DNA of 64,000 bases from Ampelomyces quisqualis (Eukaryota; Ascomycota; Dothideomycetes; Pleosporales; Phaeosphaeriaceae). A model generated the notes under the pieces. That model searched no databases. It was not told the origin of the DNA and worked only from the letters and a program-made list of their open reading frames with translations. This document shows positions 1-11,600 of the stretch, one piece after another (the stretch's first letter is position 1; each line of letters opens with the position of its first letter). The position numbers and the translations under genes are program-made. The stretch spans positions 682,001 to 746,000 of the forward strand of contig JAGTXZ010000008.1 of the NCBI GenBank assembly GCA_018398575.1, in the 5' to 3' direction.

Positions 1-2
1 TG

Positions 3-314
3 TACTCGCTGCTCCAAGAGTACAACAAATCCCACGAGAGCACGCGACCTCCTACGGCACCCGTCCGGTCATGTGGCTGTATGTCTACCAGCATGGGGAA
101 TGAGCCAGGTATTGGAAATACTCGCATGTCGCACAGTCAGTGTCTACCGACCAGTCCTGAAGTACCACTTTCGATCGAGGAGGCGGCGCAGTTCAATTTC
201 GACATCGATAGTATCGCCTTTGAGGATCTTGCGGATTGGCTTCCGATGGAAGGAGGTCTGGATAACAATGTGTTGATGGATAGTATTTATGGATTGGCAA
301 ATGGGCAATTTTGA
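3..314 (+). CDS. C-terminal end of a probable fungal transcription factor (partial)
   Basis: An open frame runs in from the left edge and stops at 314, giving about 103 residues. No domain is complete. The tail is acidic and hydrophobic, with segments such as FNFDIDSIAFEDLADWL and MEGGLDNNVLMDSIYGLA. This style is common at the C-terminus of Zn2Cys6 fungal regulators, where it can act as an activation region. The assignment rests on composition only, since the DNA-binding part lies outside the window. The next gene is on the same strand and starts about 460 bases on. It could instead be the end of an unrelated protein. Confidence 0.4.
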   Translation, partial: YSLLQEYNKSHESTRPPTAPVRSCGCMSTSMGNEPGIGNTRMSHSQCLPTSPEVPLSIEEAAQFNFDIDSIAFEDLADWLPMEGGLDNNVLMDSIYGLANGQF

Positions 315-777
315 GGGCAAGATGGCCTGTGTCGGGGTTGCGAGATTGCCACAGTTTCATGGCTCAGTGAACGGGGTTGCAGTACATTAAGACGTGGACA
401 AAATTGATGACGTTGGCAAGAAATGCATGGATATCTTGTGAGTTATCTCATGGACCATGGGAATTTGCTGCGACTTCTTCAGGCTTGTTCCTGTACCTAC
501 GTAGTGTGTCGGCCGACGCCATTCAACTTGAGTCATAGGGCCATACAGGGAGAAATCAGTATCAGACAACAAGGTGCGGAAAATGAACACGGCGTTTCCT
601 TGGGCGGTGATGTACGATGTAGTTACCGAGGTGACAAGAACCCCACACTTGACGACAACGACCTCCCGCTCTGCTACATCCCGTGTTGTACCAACACAGC
701 GCAGCTACTTTTACGATTCGCAGCATGTATGTCGACATCCTACACCCTGCTTCCACAAAACAGCAAGTCCAATCGCC
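315..777. other. Intergenic leader of the quinone oxidoreductase gene
   Basis: About 460 bases between the partial gene and the oxidoreductase start. The oxidoreductase frame stays open upstream to about 574, with in-frame ATGs. Those would add a Thr/Ser-rich extension that the family does not have, so I keep the start at 778. I see no repeat or RNA gene. Confidence 0.5.
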
Positions 778-1869
778 ATGAAAGCAATCCAAATCGACCG
801 CTTTGTCAAGGTACGTAGGCTCTCGCGAACTAGGCCTCGGACAAACAACCTCACCAAACAAATCCAGGACATTTCAGACCTCAAAGTCACAGCCGTCGCA
901 GACCCACAAACATGTTCAACAAACAACCTCACAATCAAAATCACACATGCGGCTGTAACACACGTCGACGTGCTCTACGCCCAAGGCCTGCATCAGAATA
1001 ACAAACGCCACGTGCAACCCCCCTTTATTCTCGGCAACGAATTCGCCGGCATAGTAACTTGTGCACCGCCTTCTTCGCCCTTCCAGCGCGGCACCAAGGT
1101 CTTTGGCGGCGGTCTGGGGTCGTATGCCGAGGCGATTTGCGTGCATGAGTCTGCTGTGCGGCGCGTGCCCGAGCAATGGAGTCTAGCCGGGGCATGTGCG
1201 GCGGGGGCGTCCGGGGCAGTGAGTTATGGGGCGCTGGTGAGTGTTGCGCAGGTGAAGAGTGGGGAGACGGTGTTGGTGTTGGGGGCGAGCGGGGGGCTGG
1301 GGGTCATGGCTGTGCAGATTGCCAAGGCGCTGGGCGCAAAGGTCGTTGCTGTTGTGGGGAGTGCCGACAAGGCTCGTGTAGTGCGGGGGGTGGGCGCGGA
1401 TTGTGTGGTGGATTATCGTCAGGGCAGGTGGGAGGAGAAAGTCAGGGCGTGGACGCAGGGTGGGCAGGGTGTGGATGTGGTGTACGACGGCATTGGGGCA
1501 GTGGAGAGTGGGATCAAGTGCTTGAAGTATCGGGGGAGACTGGTGATTGTGGGGTTTGCGGCGAGAGGAGGAGATGTTGAGCAGGTGCGCGCGAATAGGA
1601 TACTGTTGAAGAGCGTTATGGTGCATGGGTACAGGTTTGGGGAGGATGGGCGGCGTGATCCGCAGAGGCCGAAGGAGGTGTGGGGTGGGTTCATGGAGTT
1701 GGTGGAGCAGGGGAAGATTCGGCCTGTGATTTATGAGGAGGACTATGTGGGGTTGGAGAGCGTGGCGAGGGCGCTGGAAGACACGAAATCGCACAAGGCG
1801 TGGGGCAGGGCGGTGATACGGATCAACGAAGCAGTGGAGGAAGAGAGCAGGAACAAGGCAAGATTGTAA
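778..1869 (+). CDS. Quinone oxidoreductase-like MDR enzyme (zeta-crystallin type)
   Basis: A 344-residue medium-chain reductase of the NADPH:quinone oxidoreductase branch, which reduces quinones or enones with NADPH and needs no zinc. Exons are 778-810 and 868-1869, with a 57-nt intron (GTACGT...CCAG). The start MKAIQIDRFVK is typical of the family. A GroES-like N-terminal half (ILGNEFAGIV) is followed by a Rossmann half with GASGGLGVMAVQIAKALG, the NADP-binding loop. GADCVVDYR and YDGIGAVESG follow. The zinc ligands of true alcohol dehydrogenases are absent. The intron is a multiple of three and has no stop, so an unspliced message would add 19 residues near the N-terminus. The sense strand changes from C-rich to G-rich about one third of the way in. 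Substrate unknown. Confidence 0.9.
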   Translation: MKAIQIDRFVKVRRLSRTRPRTNNLTKQIQDISDLKVTAVADPQTCSTNNLTIKITHAAVTHVDVLYAQGLHQNNKRHVQPPFILGNEFAGIVTCAPPSSPFQRGTKVFGGGLGSYAEAICVHESAVRRVPEQWSLAGACAAGASGAVSYGALVSVAQVKSGETVLVLGASGGLGVMAVQIAKALGAKVVAVVGSADKARVVRGVGADCVVDYRQGRWEEKVRAWTQGGQGVDVVYDGIGAVESGIKCLKYRGRLVIVGFAARGGDVEQVRANRILLKSVMVHGYRFGEDGRRDPQRPKEVWGGFMELVEQGKIRPVIYEEDYVGLESVARALEDTKSHKAWGRAVIRINEAVEEESRNKARL

Positions 1870-2276
1870 TGAACCAGAGGTAGCACGGAAGAATGATGCT
1901 CCCCGATACCATGAGGCATGTCTGCATCTGGCAACTTTGAGCAGGTGAAGGAAGGTGACATGACGCGCCAAGAATCGGCAAGCCTCACCTGTGGCTGAGG
2001 CGGGCGTGCACGTCCCCGTCCCTGGTTAGTGTTACGTTAGCGGTTAGCGCGCTTCCCTGGGATCGCGGATGGTGACCTTGTTCGCGACTTACTTCAACAA
2101 AGCCCGCCCGCCGTCGACGCCCGCCGTTGCCGCTTGCCCTTTTCCTCCATCCTCCCTGTCCAAGGGCATTCCTGTCCTCTCAGCTGCCCCGACCGCCGCC
2201 CCTCATCCTTGTGCCCCCTGTCGCCGCGACCCCGGACGCTCCGCGACAGCTCCAGCACCCGAACACATCTCCAGCA
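1870..2276. other. Intergenic: oxidoreductase 3' end and Spt5 leader
   Basis: About 400 bases. The right half is pyrimidine-rich (roughly 2100-2276) and C-rich, like a fungal 5' leader. The sequence upstream of the Spt5 ATG stays open in frame. I see nothing else. Confidence 0.5.
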
Positions 2277-5200
2277 ATGGCCGACTACGACCGCGAGGGC
2301 TCTGCCGAGTCGGAGGCCTTCAACCCGGTCGCCGAGATTGATGAGGATGACGAGACACCGAGCCTCCCAGCGCCGCGCAGGCCAGCAGCACACGAGGACG
2401 AGGACGAAGACGAAGATGACGCGCTGGGCATGACAGGCAATCCTGACGAAGATGAAGAGGGCGCCGGCGTTGACCTCGATGACGACGAAGACGACGACGA
2501 CGAGGATGAAGACGAGGACGACGTTGTGGTACGTGTCTTGCGGCACGGGGCCCAGAGTCCGCAATACTGACTGCCACAGGCTCGACCCGCCAAGCGACGG
2601 AAGAAAGCACGGCGCAACATGTTCATTGATGTCGAGGCCGAAGTCGACGAGGAGGACGAGGAGGAGGAAGAGGGCGACGATGATGCTGTAGAAGACGTGC
2701 ATCCCGACGACCTCCTCGAGCCCACGGGCGCCGAACTCGACGACCGCCACCACCGCGAGCTAGACATGAGGCGCGAGGTCAACGAGCAGAAGGGCGTCGA
2801 AGAACTCGCCCGGGAATTCGACGAGCGATACAAGCGGCGCCAGACACAGGGCGCGCGCCGCGGAGGTGCTGGCGCGGTCCCGCTGGCTCTGCCCACCGTC
2901 AACGACCCTATGATCTGGATGTGCAAGGTCCGCCCAGGCAAGGAGCGAGATGTCATTATGGCGATCCAGAAGCGCATCGACGACAAGCTGCGCACCAAGC
3001 AGCCTGTCCACGTTTATTCGGCGTTTGAGCGAGGTCCTACCGGTCCGCAGTCTGGCTACCTGTACGTCGAGGCCGACACCCAACAGGCCATGGTCGATAT
3101 CATCGACGGCGTCACCAATGTCTTCATGGGATCGGGCCAGACAGCCATCAGTGTCAAGGAGCGTCCAGACTTGTTGCGAAAAAAGAAGAGGGCGCCGCTC
3201 GAGGTCGGCAAGTTTGTGCGCATGCTTCGCCCACCGACATACAAAGGCGACCTCGCCAAGGTCGTCGAGGTGTCCACGAATGGACTCGACTGTTCCGTAC
3301 AATTGGTTCCTCGTCTCGACTATGGGTTGAACGAAGACACAAACGCCGCCGCCGACAACAAACGCAAGCGAGGTTTCTTTGGACGACAGGCCGAGCGACC
3401 ACCTGCGAAGCTGTTCAACGAAGCCGAAGCGAAGAAACGCCACATGAAGCATCTGACCATGACGGGTTCTGGCAATCAGAGAAGCTACACATACAAGGGC
3501 GAGGACTACCAGAATGGCTTCCTCATCAAGGACGTAAAAGTCAACTGGGTCAGCACCGAACGTGTCAATCCCAAGATGGAGGAGTTGCAATTCTTCTCCA
3601 TCCAGAATGCGGACGGCACAGAAACGCTTGATCTTCTGGCAGTCCAGGCTGCTCAGAAGGCTGCTGATACAGGCGCTGCATTCGCTTCTGGTGACCACGT
3701 CGAGATCTACACTGGCGAACAAAAGGGTATTCGCGGTACCACTGTCACAGTCATCGGTGACATTCTCACGCTCCGTGTTACAGAGGGCGAACTGAAGGGC
3801 AGGAGGATCGACGCGCCTGTAAAGACATTGCGAAAGCTCTTCCGCGAGGGTGATCACGTCAAAGTTATTGGCGGCAGCAGATACGTTGACGAAGTTGGTC
3901 TCGTCACAAAGATCAGGGACGATAAAATCACTCTGCTCAGCGACTCAACACAGGCAGAAATCACCGTTTTTAGCAAGGACTTGAAGCGTGCGGCAGACTC
4001 TGCGACTGTCGGTGCCGACTCCAACTTTGACTTGTACGACCTGGTACAGATTGAGTAAGTTTTCTCCAAAGCTTTGTGATGAATTTCGAAGCTAACATCC
4101 AACAGTGCTTCAACAATCGGTTGCGTCGTTCGTGTCGACCGCGAAGTCTTGCGCCTGGTTGACCAGCAGGGAGATGTTCGAACACTATTGCACACCCAGG
4201 TTTCACAAGTTACTGGCAGGAACAAACATGCCGTGGCAACCGACCGTGACGGGTCCGAGATCAGACATGAAGATGATGTCAAAGAGTTTGGAGGCGAGAA
4301 CCGCCAGGGCAAAGTCATCTATATTCATCGTGGCACTTTGTTCGTACGAAACCGCGAGCTCGTTGAGAACCAGGGTATATTCGTTGTTCGTAGCTCGAAC
4401 GTCGTCACAATGGCCGCGAAAAGTGGTCGCGCCCAGGCTCAAGGACCTGATCTCACAGGGCTTAACCCTGCTGTCAACGCAGGAAATGCCGGTGGTGGTG
4501 GTGCCATGGCTCCACCTCGCCAAATGGGGCGCGACAAACTCATCGGCAAGACCGTGGTCATCCGCAAGGGCGCGTACAAAGGTCTCCTGGGTATCGTCAA
4601 GGACACGATGAACGACGAAGCCCGCATTGAGCTTCACACCAAGAACAAGCAGATCTCAGTGAAGAAGGATTTGTTGACCATCAAGGACCCCATCACCGGC
4701 AACAGCCTAGAATTTGGAGGCGGGAAGTTCCCCAATCGCTCGCGAGGCGGCTTCTCCGGAAACACACCGAGCCACAACGGCGGAGGTGGACGTACTCCAG
4801 CTTGGGGTAACTCTTCGGCTCGCGGCCCTTCATGGGGCAGCACGCCATCTGGTGGTCGCACGCCAGGCTGGGGCGGAGGCGGTGGTGGCCGGACCCCGGG
4901 TTGGGGTGGGGATGGTGGACGTACCGCATACGGTGGTGGTGACGGTAGCCGGACTGCCTACGGCGGCGATGGCTCACGGACAGCGTATGGTGGTGCCACT
5001 GCATATGGTGGTGCGACTTCATATGGCGGTTCGACTTCATATGGTGGGAACGATGGCTCACGCACAGCATATGGAGGCTTCAACGCCGGGAATCGCACGC
5101 CTGCTTGGGGAGGATCTTCTGGGGGTGCCCCCAAGCCATCAGGCGGCCTCTCTGCCCCGACACCTGGCGCTTATAATGCGCCTACACCAGGCCCATATGC

Positions 5201-5408
5201 TGCTTCTACACCTGGTGCTTATGGCGGATACTCGGCTCCTACGCCTGGCGGACCACCAATGGATGCGCCAACTCCTGGAAACTACTCAGCTCCCACACCA
5301 GGAGATACCGGGTACAAGTATGGCGCTACGCCTGCTGCTGCTCCGACACCTGGAGCCTGGGAGCCGGCCACACCAGCACCAAGTGGAGAGGATCCAGGCT
5401 ATCATTGA
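2277..5408 (+). CDS. spt5: Transcription elongation factor Spt5 (DSIF subunit)
   Basis: Spt5 joins Spt4 to form DSIF on RNA polymerase II and I and couples elongation to capping and splicing. Exons are 2277-2528, 2580-4054 and 4106-5408 (introns of 51 and 51 nt), giving 1,009 residues, normal for a fungal Spt5. The N-terminus (to about 160) is Asp/Glu-rich. The NGN domain starts near residue 193 (MIWMCKVRPGKERDVIMAI). KOW motifs lie near 293, 460, 510 and 721 (GKTVVIRKGAYKGLLGIV). From about 795 to the end is a kinase-target repeat region with three repeat styles: TPAWG/TPGWG, TAYGG and APTPGxY. The start MADYDREGSAE precedes the acidic region in the right frame. Intron 1 carries an in-frame stop, so retention would truncate the protein. 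Identification is secure. Confidence 0.97.
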
Positions 5409-6225
5409 GATGGGGAAAAGAGTATACATGTAAAATCAGGGCGTTGATGGCTCGGCCAGTTTAAGGACCACAAAAGCCGCTTATGCTTTTTTGCCTTCGT
5501 TTTGCATTGTCGGAGTTTTGACACAGGTACATTGAAATATCAAATATCCATCGTTTGCATACTCCTCCATTCCTTTTCTGAAATGACTGTCTCTCCTCAC
5601 TATGCTTCCAGCCTCCTTGCTACCTCTTAATCCTACCAAAGGAAAACATCCACTTACCAAGACCAAGTCCACTTGTCCCTCTCAAAAACACACCATGTCC
5701 CGCATCTCGCCCTCGCCCTCCCCCTTCTTGCACTTCATCGCTATCGTCACGTCTAACCTCGTCGTCGCCCGTACCATTACTTCACCGCTGACCAGTCACA
5801 CGTTTTCCTGATTCACTGATCAGGTAGCGCTTCAGGGGTGCAGCGGACTCGCGTTCTTCTCTTGTGTGGCAGGGGGCGTTCTGGTTGGCGGGAACTAGGG
5901 GTGCTTCGGCGCTAGCGGAGGTACTTATGGTGAGGGTGGATTGAGACAGTGTGCGGTGACGCGCGATACGAATGGATAGAGTTGTGGCGAAAAAGTCAAA
6001 GGGGTTTGCAGCTGCCGTGACTGTGTGAAGTGCTGGACTCGCACTCAAGATGTGAAAAGAGTTTTTTTTTTTTGTTTTTTTTTGGTTTTCTCAAAAGGAA
6101 GATGTATTGCTTGTTGGTAAACATTATCTATCTGTCTATCTATTTGTATCCATGTACTGGTAAAGGGGTATTGAGATGTCCATGGTCTAAGATGCGTGTG
6201 TTTGTGAGATATTCAAGGCGCAGCT
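5409..6225. other. Convergent intergenic region between Spt5 and the MFS gene
   Basis: About 800 bases between two convergent genes. It holds a T tract interrupted by a few G bases at 6061-6090 and CT-rich stretches. A minus-strand frame of 88 codons (5782-6048) is open but has no recognisable features. I treat the region as 3' UTRs and spacer. Confidence 0.5.
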
Positions 6226-7859
6226 CTATGTAGCAGCGAATCGACTCCTCTCGCGGAGAAGCTTGCCCCACTTCCACAGCGCAGCCATGAGCAGACTGCA
6301 AATCACCATGCATCCCGCAAGGAGACTGACGCCTCCGTCGATGCCGATGCCCTGGAACATTGGCCTCGAGAACAATATGGCAGCGACGGCGAACAAGCTT
6401 CGTGACAGACTGTTGGCGGAGAAAATGCTGGCAGCGTATCGCGGGTAGATGTTGGGGATGTATAGCAGAATAGACTGCGCGATGAAGTAGGTGCCGAATA
6501 TGCTCATTGCAAGACCGACTGTAGGGGCCATCCAGTGAACGCTTGGGCGAGCGGTCCATGCTATCGCGATGTCAGCATGTGTTTGCGATATGTTTGCCAG
6601 AAGAATAGAGACTCACCATAGATGAACAGACCGATGGGGATGAAAGGGCTGGCCAGCAATCCTGGTATCAAGTGATTCTCAAGCTCGCCAAAGGTGCCAT
6701 TTGTCAAGCGCGGGAAGACACGGTACTTGAGATAGATGACGTGGATGGTGAACGCGAGGAGACCCGCGGGTGCGACACACAGAAAGATGAGGCCGGTGCT
6801 CTGGGCGCTGAATCCGTAGTAGACCGGATAAACAAGCGGTAGGGACTCGAAGAAGCTGTAGTAGATTCCGTATGCGAGTCCCATGTAGACTGTCGTGAAG
6901 AGGATAGCAGGGTCGAGTGCATTGATCTCCCAAGGCTTGATGAGCGCGTCAAACAACAGGCTGCTGAGCGTCAGGTCCTTCTGCTTGCGTTCAGAGTCGG
7001 ACATCAAATTTAGGTTCCCAGTCTCCTCGCGAAGGCGCTTGGCCTTGTAGTACAGGATCGTAGGACCGGATGACTCTGGCATCAGGAAAATCATGGCCAA
7101 GTATGCGGGACCAGCGATAATCATGAGCTCCCAGCTGGAGAACCTCCAACCAAGAGCCTGCACTGCGTATGTGGAGAGCGCTGGTCCTAGAGCTGGGCCC
7201 AAAGTGGCTACGACAGCCCACAAGGCAATGGCGAAAGGTACTTGAGGCCCTGCCCATATATCCGTCAACGACGCACCGGCGGTTGCGAGGCATGGGGAGG
7301 CCATGAAGCCAAGCAGAAATCGGAGAACCATGAGGCCTGCGAAGTTGTCGACAAGAGCAGTCGGGATACAGAGAACGACGAAGAGGAAGCCCGAGATGGC
7401 GTATGGAGGGTTTCGACCGATGGCAGGGACTTCTGACAGTGGCGAGAATAGCAGACATCCGATACCATATCCCAGCACATACAATGCCAAACCCAGAGAG
7501 CCCTCGACATGGCTGACACCAAAGATCTCGACAACAGCTTCCTGCGAGGATGTGTAGATGGAGGAGCCGACATAGACAGCGAATGTATAGAAAGCGATGA
7601 TGAAAGTCATGATGACCTTATGGCTCAGCGGCCAATTCTGCGGCATCGATGGATCTTCGGGTCCAGACCAGTCGACGAGACTTGTCTGGTGCTGCTTGAG
7701 CTCTGCGCCGACGGTGGCATTGCTAACGATAGCAGGTACATCGTCCGTCGAGGAAGAATTTGATATGGCCTTTCCAGGTTTGCGCGAGAATTCGAGATTG
7801 CCCTTGGTCACGTAGCGAGCTAGAGTTCCTATCGTAGAATGGGTGAATAAGTACGACAT
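6226..7859 (-). CDS. MFS drug/polyamine exporter, DHA1 family
   Basis: A 525-residue major facilitator of the 12-spanner drug:H+ antiporter type, related to fungal Tpo/Flr1-like exporters, expected in the plasma membrane. Exons are 6617-7859 then 6226-6560, joined across a 56-nt intron (GTGAGT...CGATAG). A cytosolic N-terminus of about 75 residues ends at the SLVDWSGPEDPSMPQNWPL motif that precedes helix 1 in this family. The loop after helix 2 reads SPLSEVPAIGRNPPY, the DHA1 signature. The last helices are in exon 2, ending in the basic tail KWGKLLRERSRFAAT. Substrate cannot be read from sequence. There is no neighbouring biosynthetic gene. The copia insertion begins 0.6 kb upstream, in or beyond its promoter. 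Confidence 0.93.
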
Positions 7860-8432
7860 GTTGGGCGAGAATCATGCGATGTTGGTGGCGGTGCGTATGG
7901 TCCGGGAATCGAGGGGTTCGGTGTTGAGTGTCTGTCGCGAGACACTAGTTGAAGTCGACAGATGACGAAGGATGTTGAGTGTGAGTTGTGACAGCCACCA
8001 GGCTCTACAGGCGTTATATACAGTCTCGTAAGCCGGGCTTATCTCCAGCTTGTGCCCGTCCAGCGTTGTGGGCGGTGTAATCTCCTCTGCACCTGCATAC
8101 TGAAAGGGCTGTGGCTGATGCCAAGGACAACATGATGACAAAGAGTGAGGGGAGTGGAAGGTACAATGGGCAGATTTCGTGCGTTTCGTCGGACAAGTCT
8201 CAATGTGGCGATAAAAATGCTACTGTACAGTGTGCTGCAACGTGACTCACCGTCTATCAGAGCCCTACGCCAATCACAACTTACCAGGTCGTGAATTGCA
8301 TCAGCAACTCATTCAAGGCGCAATAGAAAGGTTTCTTTATCGTTGGGGAAGGGCGGAGTGAACGGAATGGAGTTTCTGGGACCGATGGGTCACTTACGGC
8401 CGCCGTCAAGATGTGGATTGTACTGAGGACAA
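7860..8432. other. Promoter side of the MFS gene
   Basis: About 570 bases between the MFS start and the retrotransposon, of ordinary base composition. The element inserted at its right end, so any regulatory sites further upstream were moved 5 kb away. No specific site recognised. Confidence 0.4.
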
Positions 8433-8437
8433 AAACA
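8433..8437. repeat. Target site duplication, left copy (AAACA)
   Basis: The five bases just outside the left LTR are AAACA. The identical five bases follow the right LTR at 13397-13401. A 5-bp duplication is what copia-type integrases make. Confidence 0.85.
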
Positions 8438-8602
8438 TGTTAGAGTTATGATGTGAAGGTATCATGAAGTTATGATTGGATTCGTAGAGGAGCAGACTCT
8501 GAAGGAGCCGCTCAAATAACTACACGCTAGGCCTCATCAGGCTAATAAACAAGCTACTGAATAACCCCTTCTTTTATTAGTGATAGCAGCTTCCCTTAAA
8601 CA
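8438..8602 (-). repeat. 3' LTR of the copia element
   Basis: 165 bp, 153 of 165 bases identical to 13232-13396. All 12 differences are C/T or G/A transitions, consistent with RIP rather than random drift. On the minus strand it starts TGTTTAAGGG and ends CTCTAACA. Confidence 0.92.
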
Positions 8603-11600
8603 CTCCTCTAAAGATAAATTACTGTTTTAAACCTAGCAATCTCTTTATAGCTACAAAAGCTAGCAAAGGTAATACCTTTGTACAAACATCTGCTATATTA
8701 GATGTAGATAGCACATACTTAATCTTAAAGTATCTATCTAAGTATCTCTTATAAACAAAGTAGAAGTAGATAGCAATATACTTAGATTAGGCGTTAATTT
8801 AGTAATTACAAATAAGTAACAGCGCTAACTAGTTGTTGCTCTTAAGAGAGAATTCCTAGTTAGTTTAATAGAATGTATTAAGTTTAATAAGGGCTATCTT
8901 AACTTATAATAAGTAAGCTGTAGCATATAAGCAAGATATATACTTAGCCTTACACGTTAACTTAGCTACATATAATTAACGTTTAGAGCTTTAAGAGACT
9001 ATAGATTTAGCTATTTACAAAACGTATCCTAAAACAGAATGTATAGTGCCTAGTTTAGATCCCTATAATATATTAGCAAATATAACAACGTTAAAGAATA
9101 AACTAGGTTATAAAACTAAGTATAACAGGCAGTAAGTAAGGCTCTCTTAAAGGTAACGTAGAACTTAGTATATAGTCTTAAGATAGTAATCTAATAGGTT
9201 AGAGTTAAACTTTACTAATGTAGACACAGTATAGGCTAAGTCTAGCTAAGTGCTAACAACTAGGTAATTAAGACTTCTAATTAGTTACTAATACTTCTTC
9301 TGTTAACCTAGGTTAATGTCCTAGTTAGAGGCTTCTAAGATTGCATTTGGGTTAATAGAAGTCTTCCTTAGATTGCAGTTAATTATCCTAAACCTCTTAA
9401 GAACTTAGTAGGTATAGTTTGTCTATAATATTGTAATGCCTGCATCTATCCTTAAGATTTTAAGGCCTAACAAGTAGCGTACTTAACTAAGATCCTTGCA
9501 CTTAAACTTCTTTAAGATTATATTCTTAAAGACCTTAATATTCTAATTATTTCTAATAAGTAGAAGATTGTCTACATAGACTGTAATAATAATAGATCTA
9601 ATAAAGACGTATAGATTAAAAGATAACTAGATATACTCTTTTTCTAAAAGGCAGGCGCTAAGAGTGCTAAACTATTCTCTTCTAGATTATTTAAGACTAT
9701 AGAGAGATTTCTTTAACTTTAGAGCTTTACTAGGCAGTAGAAAGCCTAGGAGTAGTTGTATAAATAGGAGGAGATAATAAGGTAGTATTGCGTTTAAATA
9801 CGCTGTGTTAAAGTTAATTTAATAGATGTTAAGCCCTATAAGTACTACCTATAGAAGTAGGAGTTAGAGGAAGTTATATTAGGCTATAGGTAAGTAAGTT
9901 TTATTATAGTTAACCCCTTGTTTTTAAGAGCAGCCCTAGGCAACTAGGCAAGCTTTATAGCAGGCAATTGTTCTATTAACTAGACGTTTAATGTTAAATA
10001 CCTATAGGGCGTTAATTAGGTTAGATACCTCCTTAATGTTAACTACTTCTTATATACTGTTAGATTTGTAAGAGCAGAGTTTAGTTATAATAGCAGCTAG
10101 CTATTCCTTTTATACTAGTAAGAAGCGTACTTCTTTAATGTTGCGTAGCATATATTTATTATTAAACAATTGCGTAACAAACGCGTAAATATTATCTTTC
10201 TTATACTACTAAGATTAGGCGTTATAACTACAGCAACGCTCTAATTATTAGAGTTATTGCTAGTTTAGTTTTAGGTGTAATGCATTGTTATTGTAGATTA
10301 CATTTAGGCCTTAAAACTTCTTTATTAGAACTATAATTCTCTTGCTTCTTGTAGTTATTAGTTAAGTAAGTAGAGGCTAAGGAGAAGTAGCATTCTTTTC
10401 TTAATAGCTTAAACTGCGCAGTAATTAAGGTAGCATTTAGCGAATTAGTAGTATAAGTAAAGATAGTAGAGTAGAGAATTTTTTAGACTTTACTTTAGAT
10501 AGAGATGTAACACTCTTGTTTTTAAACGCAGCTAAGTTTTAGTTTAATGTTTAAGTAGTACTAGGAGCAGAAGTTAAATTAGAGTCTTCCTCTTATAATC
10601 TTAGGATTTCTATTTCTATAAGTGCGTTCTCTAATTTAGAATAGGTCTAGAAGGATAAGAATTTAACATCCTTAGACTTAAGGATCTTTTGCCTAGACAG
10701 GACGTAGATGCAGAAGATGCCTACAGACTTTCTATATCCTACAAAGATTCTAGATTTAGTATAGTAGTATAGCTTAGTGCTAGATTGCTAGGCTTCTATA
10801 AGAATGTAAACATATACCTAGGTTCTCTATAGATGCAAGTAGTAAACTTAAGGTTTGCTTTTAAATAAGGCCTAGAATAGAGTAATACTAGATAAAGCTA
10901 CGTAAAGTACAATGTTTTTGAGATAAGTAGCTGTTACTACTGCTTTAGCCTATAGAAACAGTAGTTTATTATTATTAATTATAGCTTAACTGCTTGTAAT
11001 TACTATTTAGTTAAAACGTTTAGGCAGCCTATTGCTTTAGTAGTAGTAAGAAAGAGATGTATTATACACAATTCTCTTATGTTTAAGGTACCTTTAGAGA
11101 GATGTGTTAAGGTATTTACTACCTAGGTCTGTCTTAAAAGTCTGAATATTAGTATTATATTACTTCTTAAGGAAAGCAAAGAAATTCTTAATAACTTAAG
11201 CAGCGTTACTCTTTTTCTTAAGAAATCTTACCTAAGAGAACTGTGTAGCTTTATTAATAAATGTAATAAAGTACTAGAATCCCTCTACTAATACTTTAGA
11301 GAATTTACTAGAAAAGTTAGAGTAGATTACCTAGAATAGTTAATTAGAGCTAGAAGTGTTTCTTAACTTTGGTTTTATATAGGTAGACTTTAAAGAAATG
11401 CATTGCAAGTATTTAAATCTACTAGAGATCTTAGGTATACACTTAGTATTACAATAGATCTAGTTAGGTTATAGAATATAGAAGTGCCTAATAGCGTAGT
11501 AAAACTTCTTAAATAACGCAAAGGTAGCTTAGTATAGACTAGGGGTTGCGGCAGAGAAATTTAATAGTTATATTTCTATAATACTGTTATAGTGTTTTGC

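Noticed and set aside
2760..3857. 365-codon frame antisense to Spt5
   Set aside because: It is a shadow of a strongly coding exon with C-ending codons and has no independent domain.
1..8200. Secondary-metabolite cluster (regulator, reductase and MFS exporter close together)
   Set aside because: Spt5, a housekeeping gene, lies between them and there is no PKS, NRPS, terpene or other backbone enzyme.
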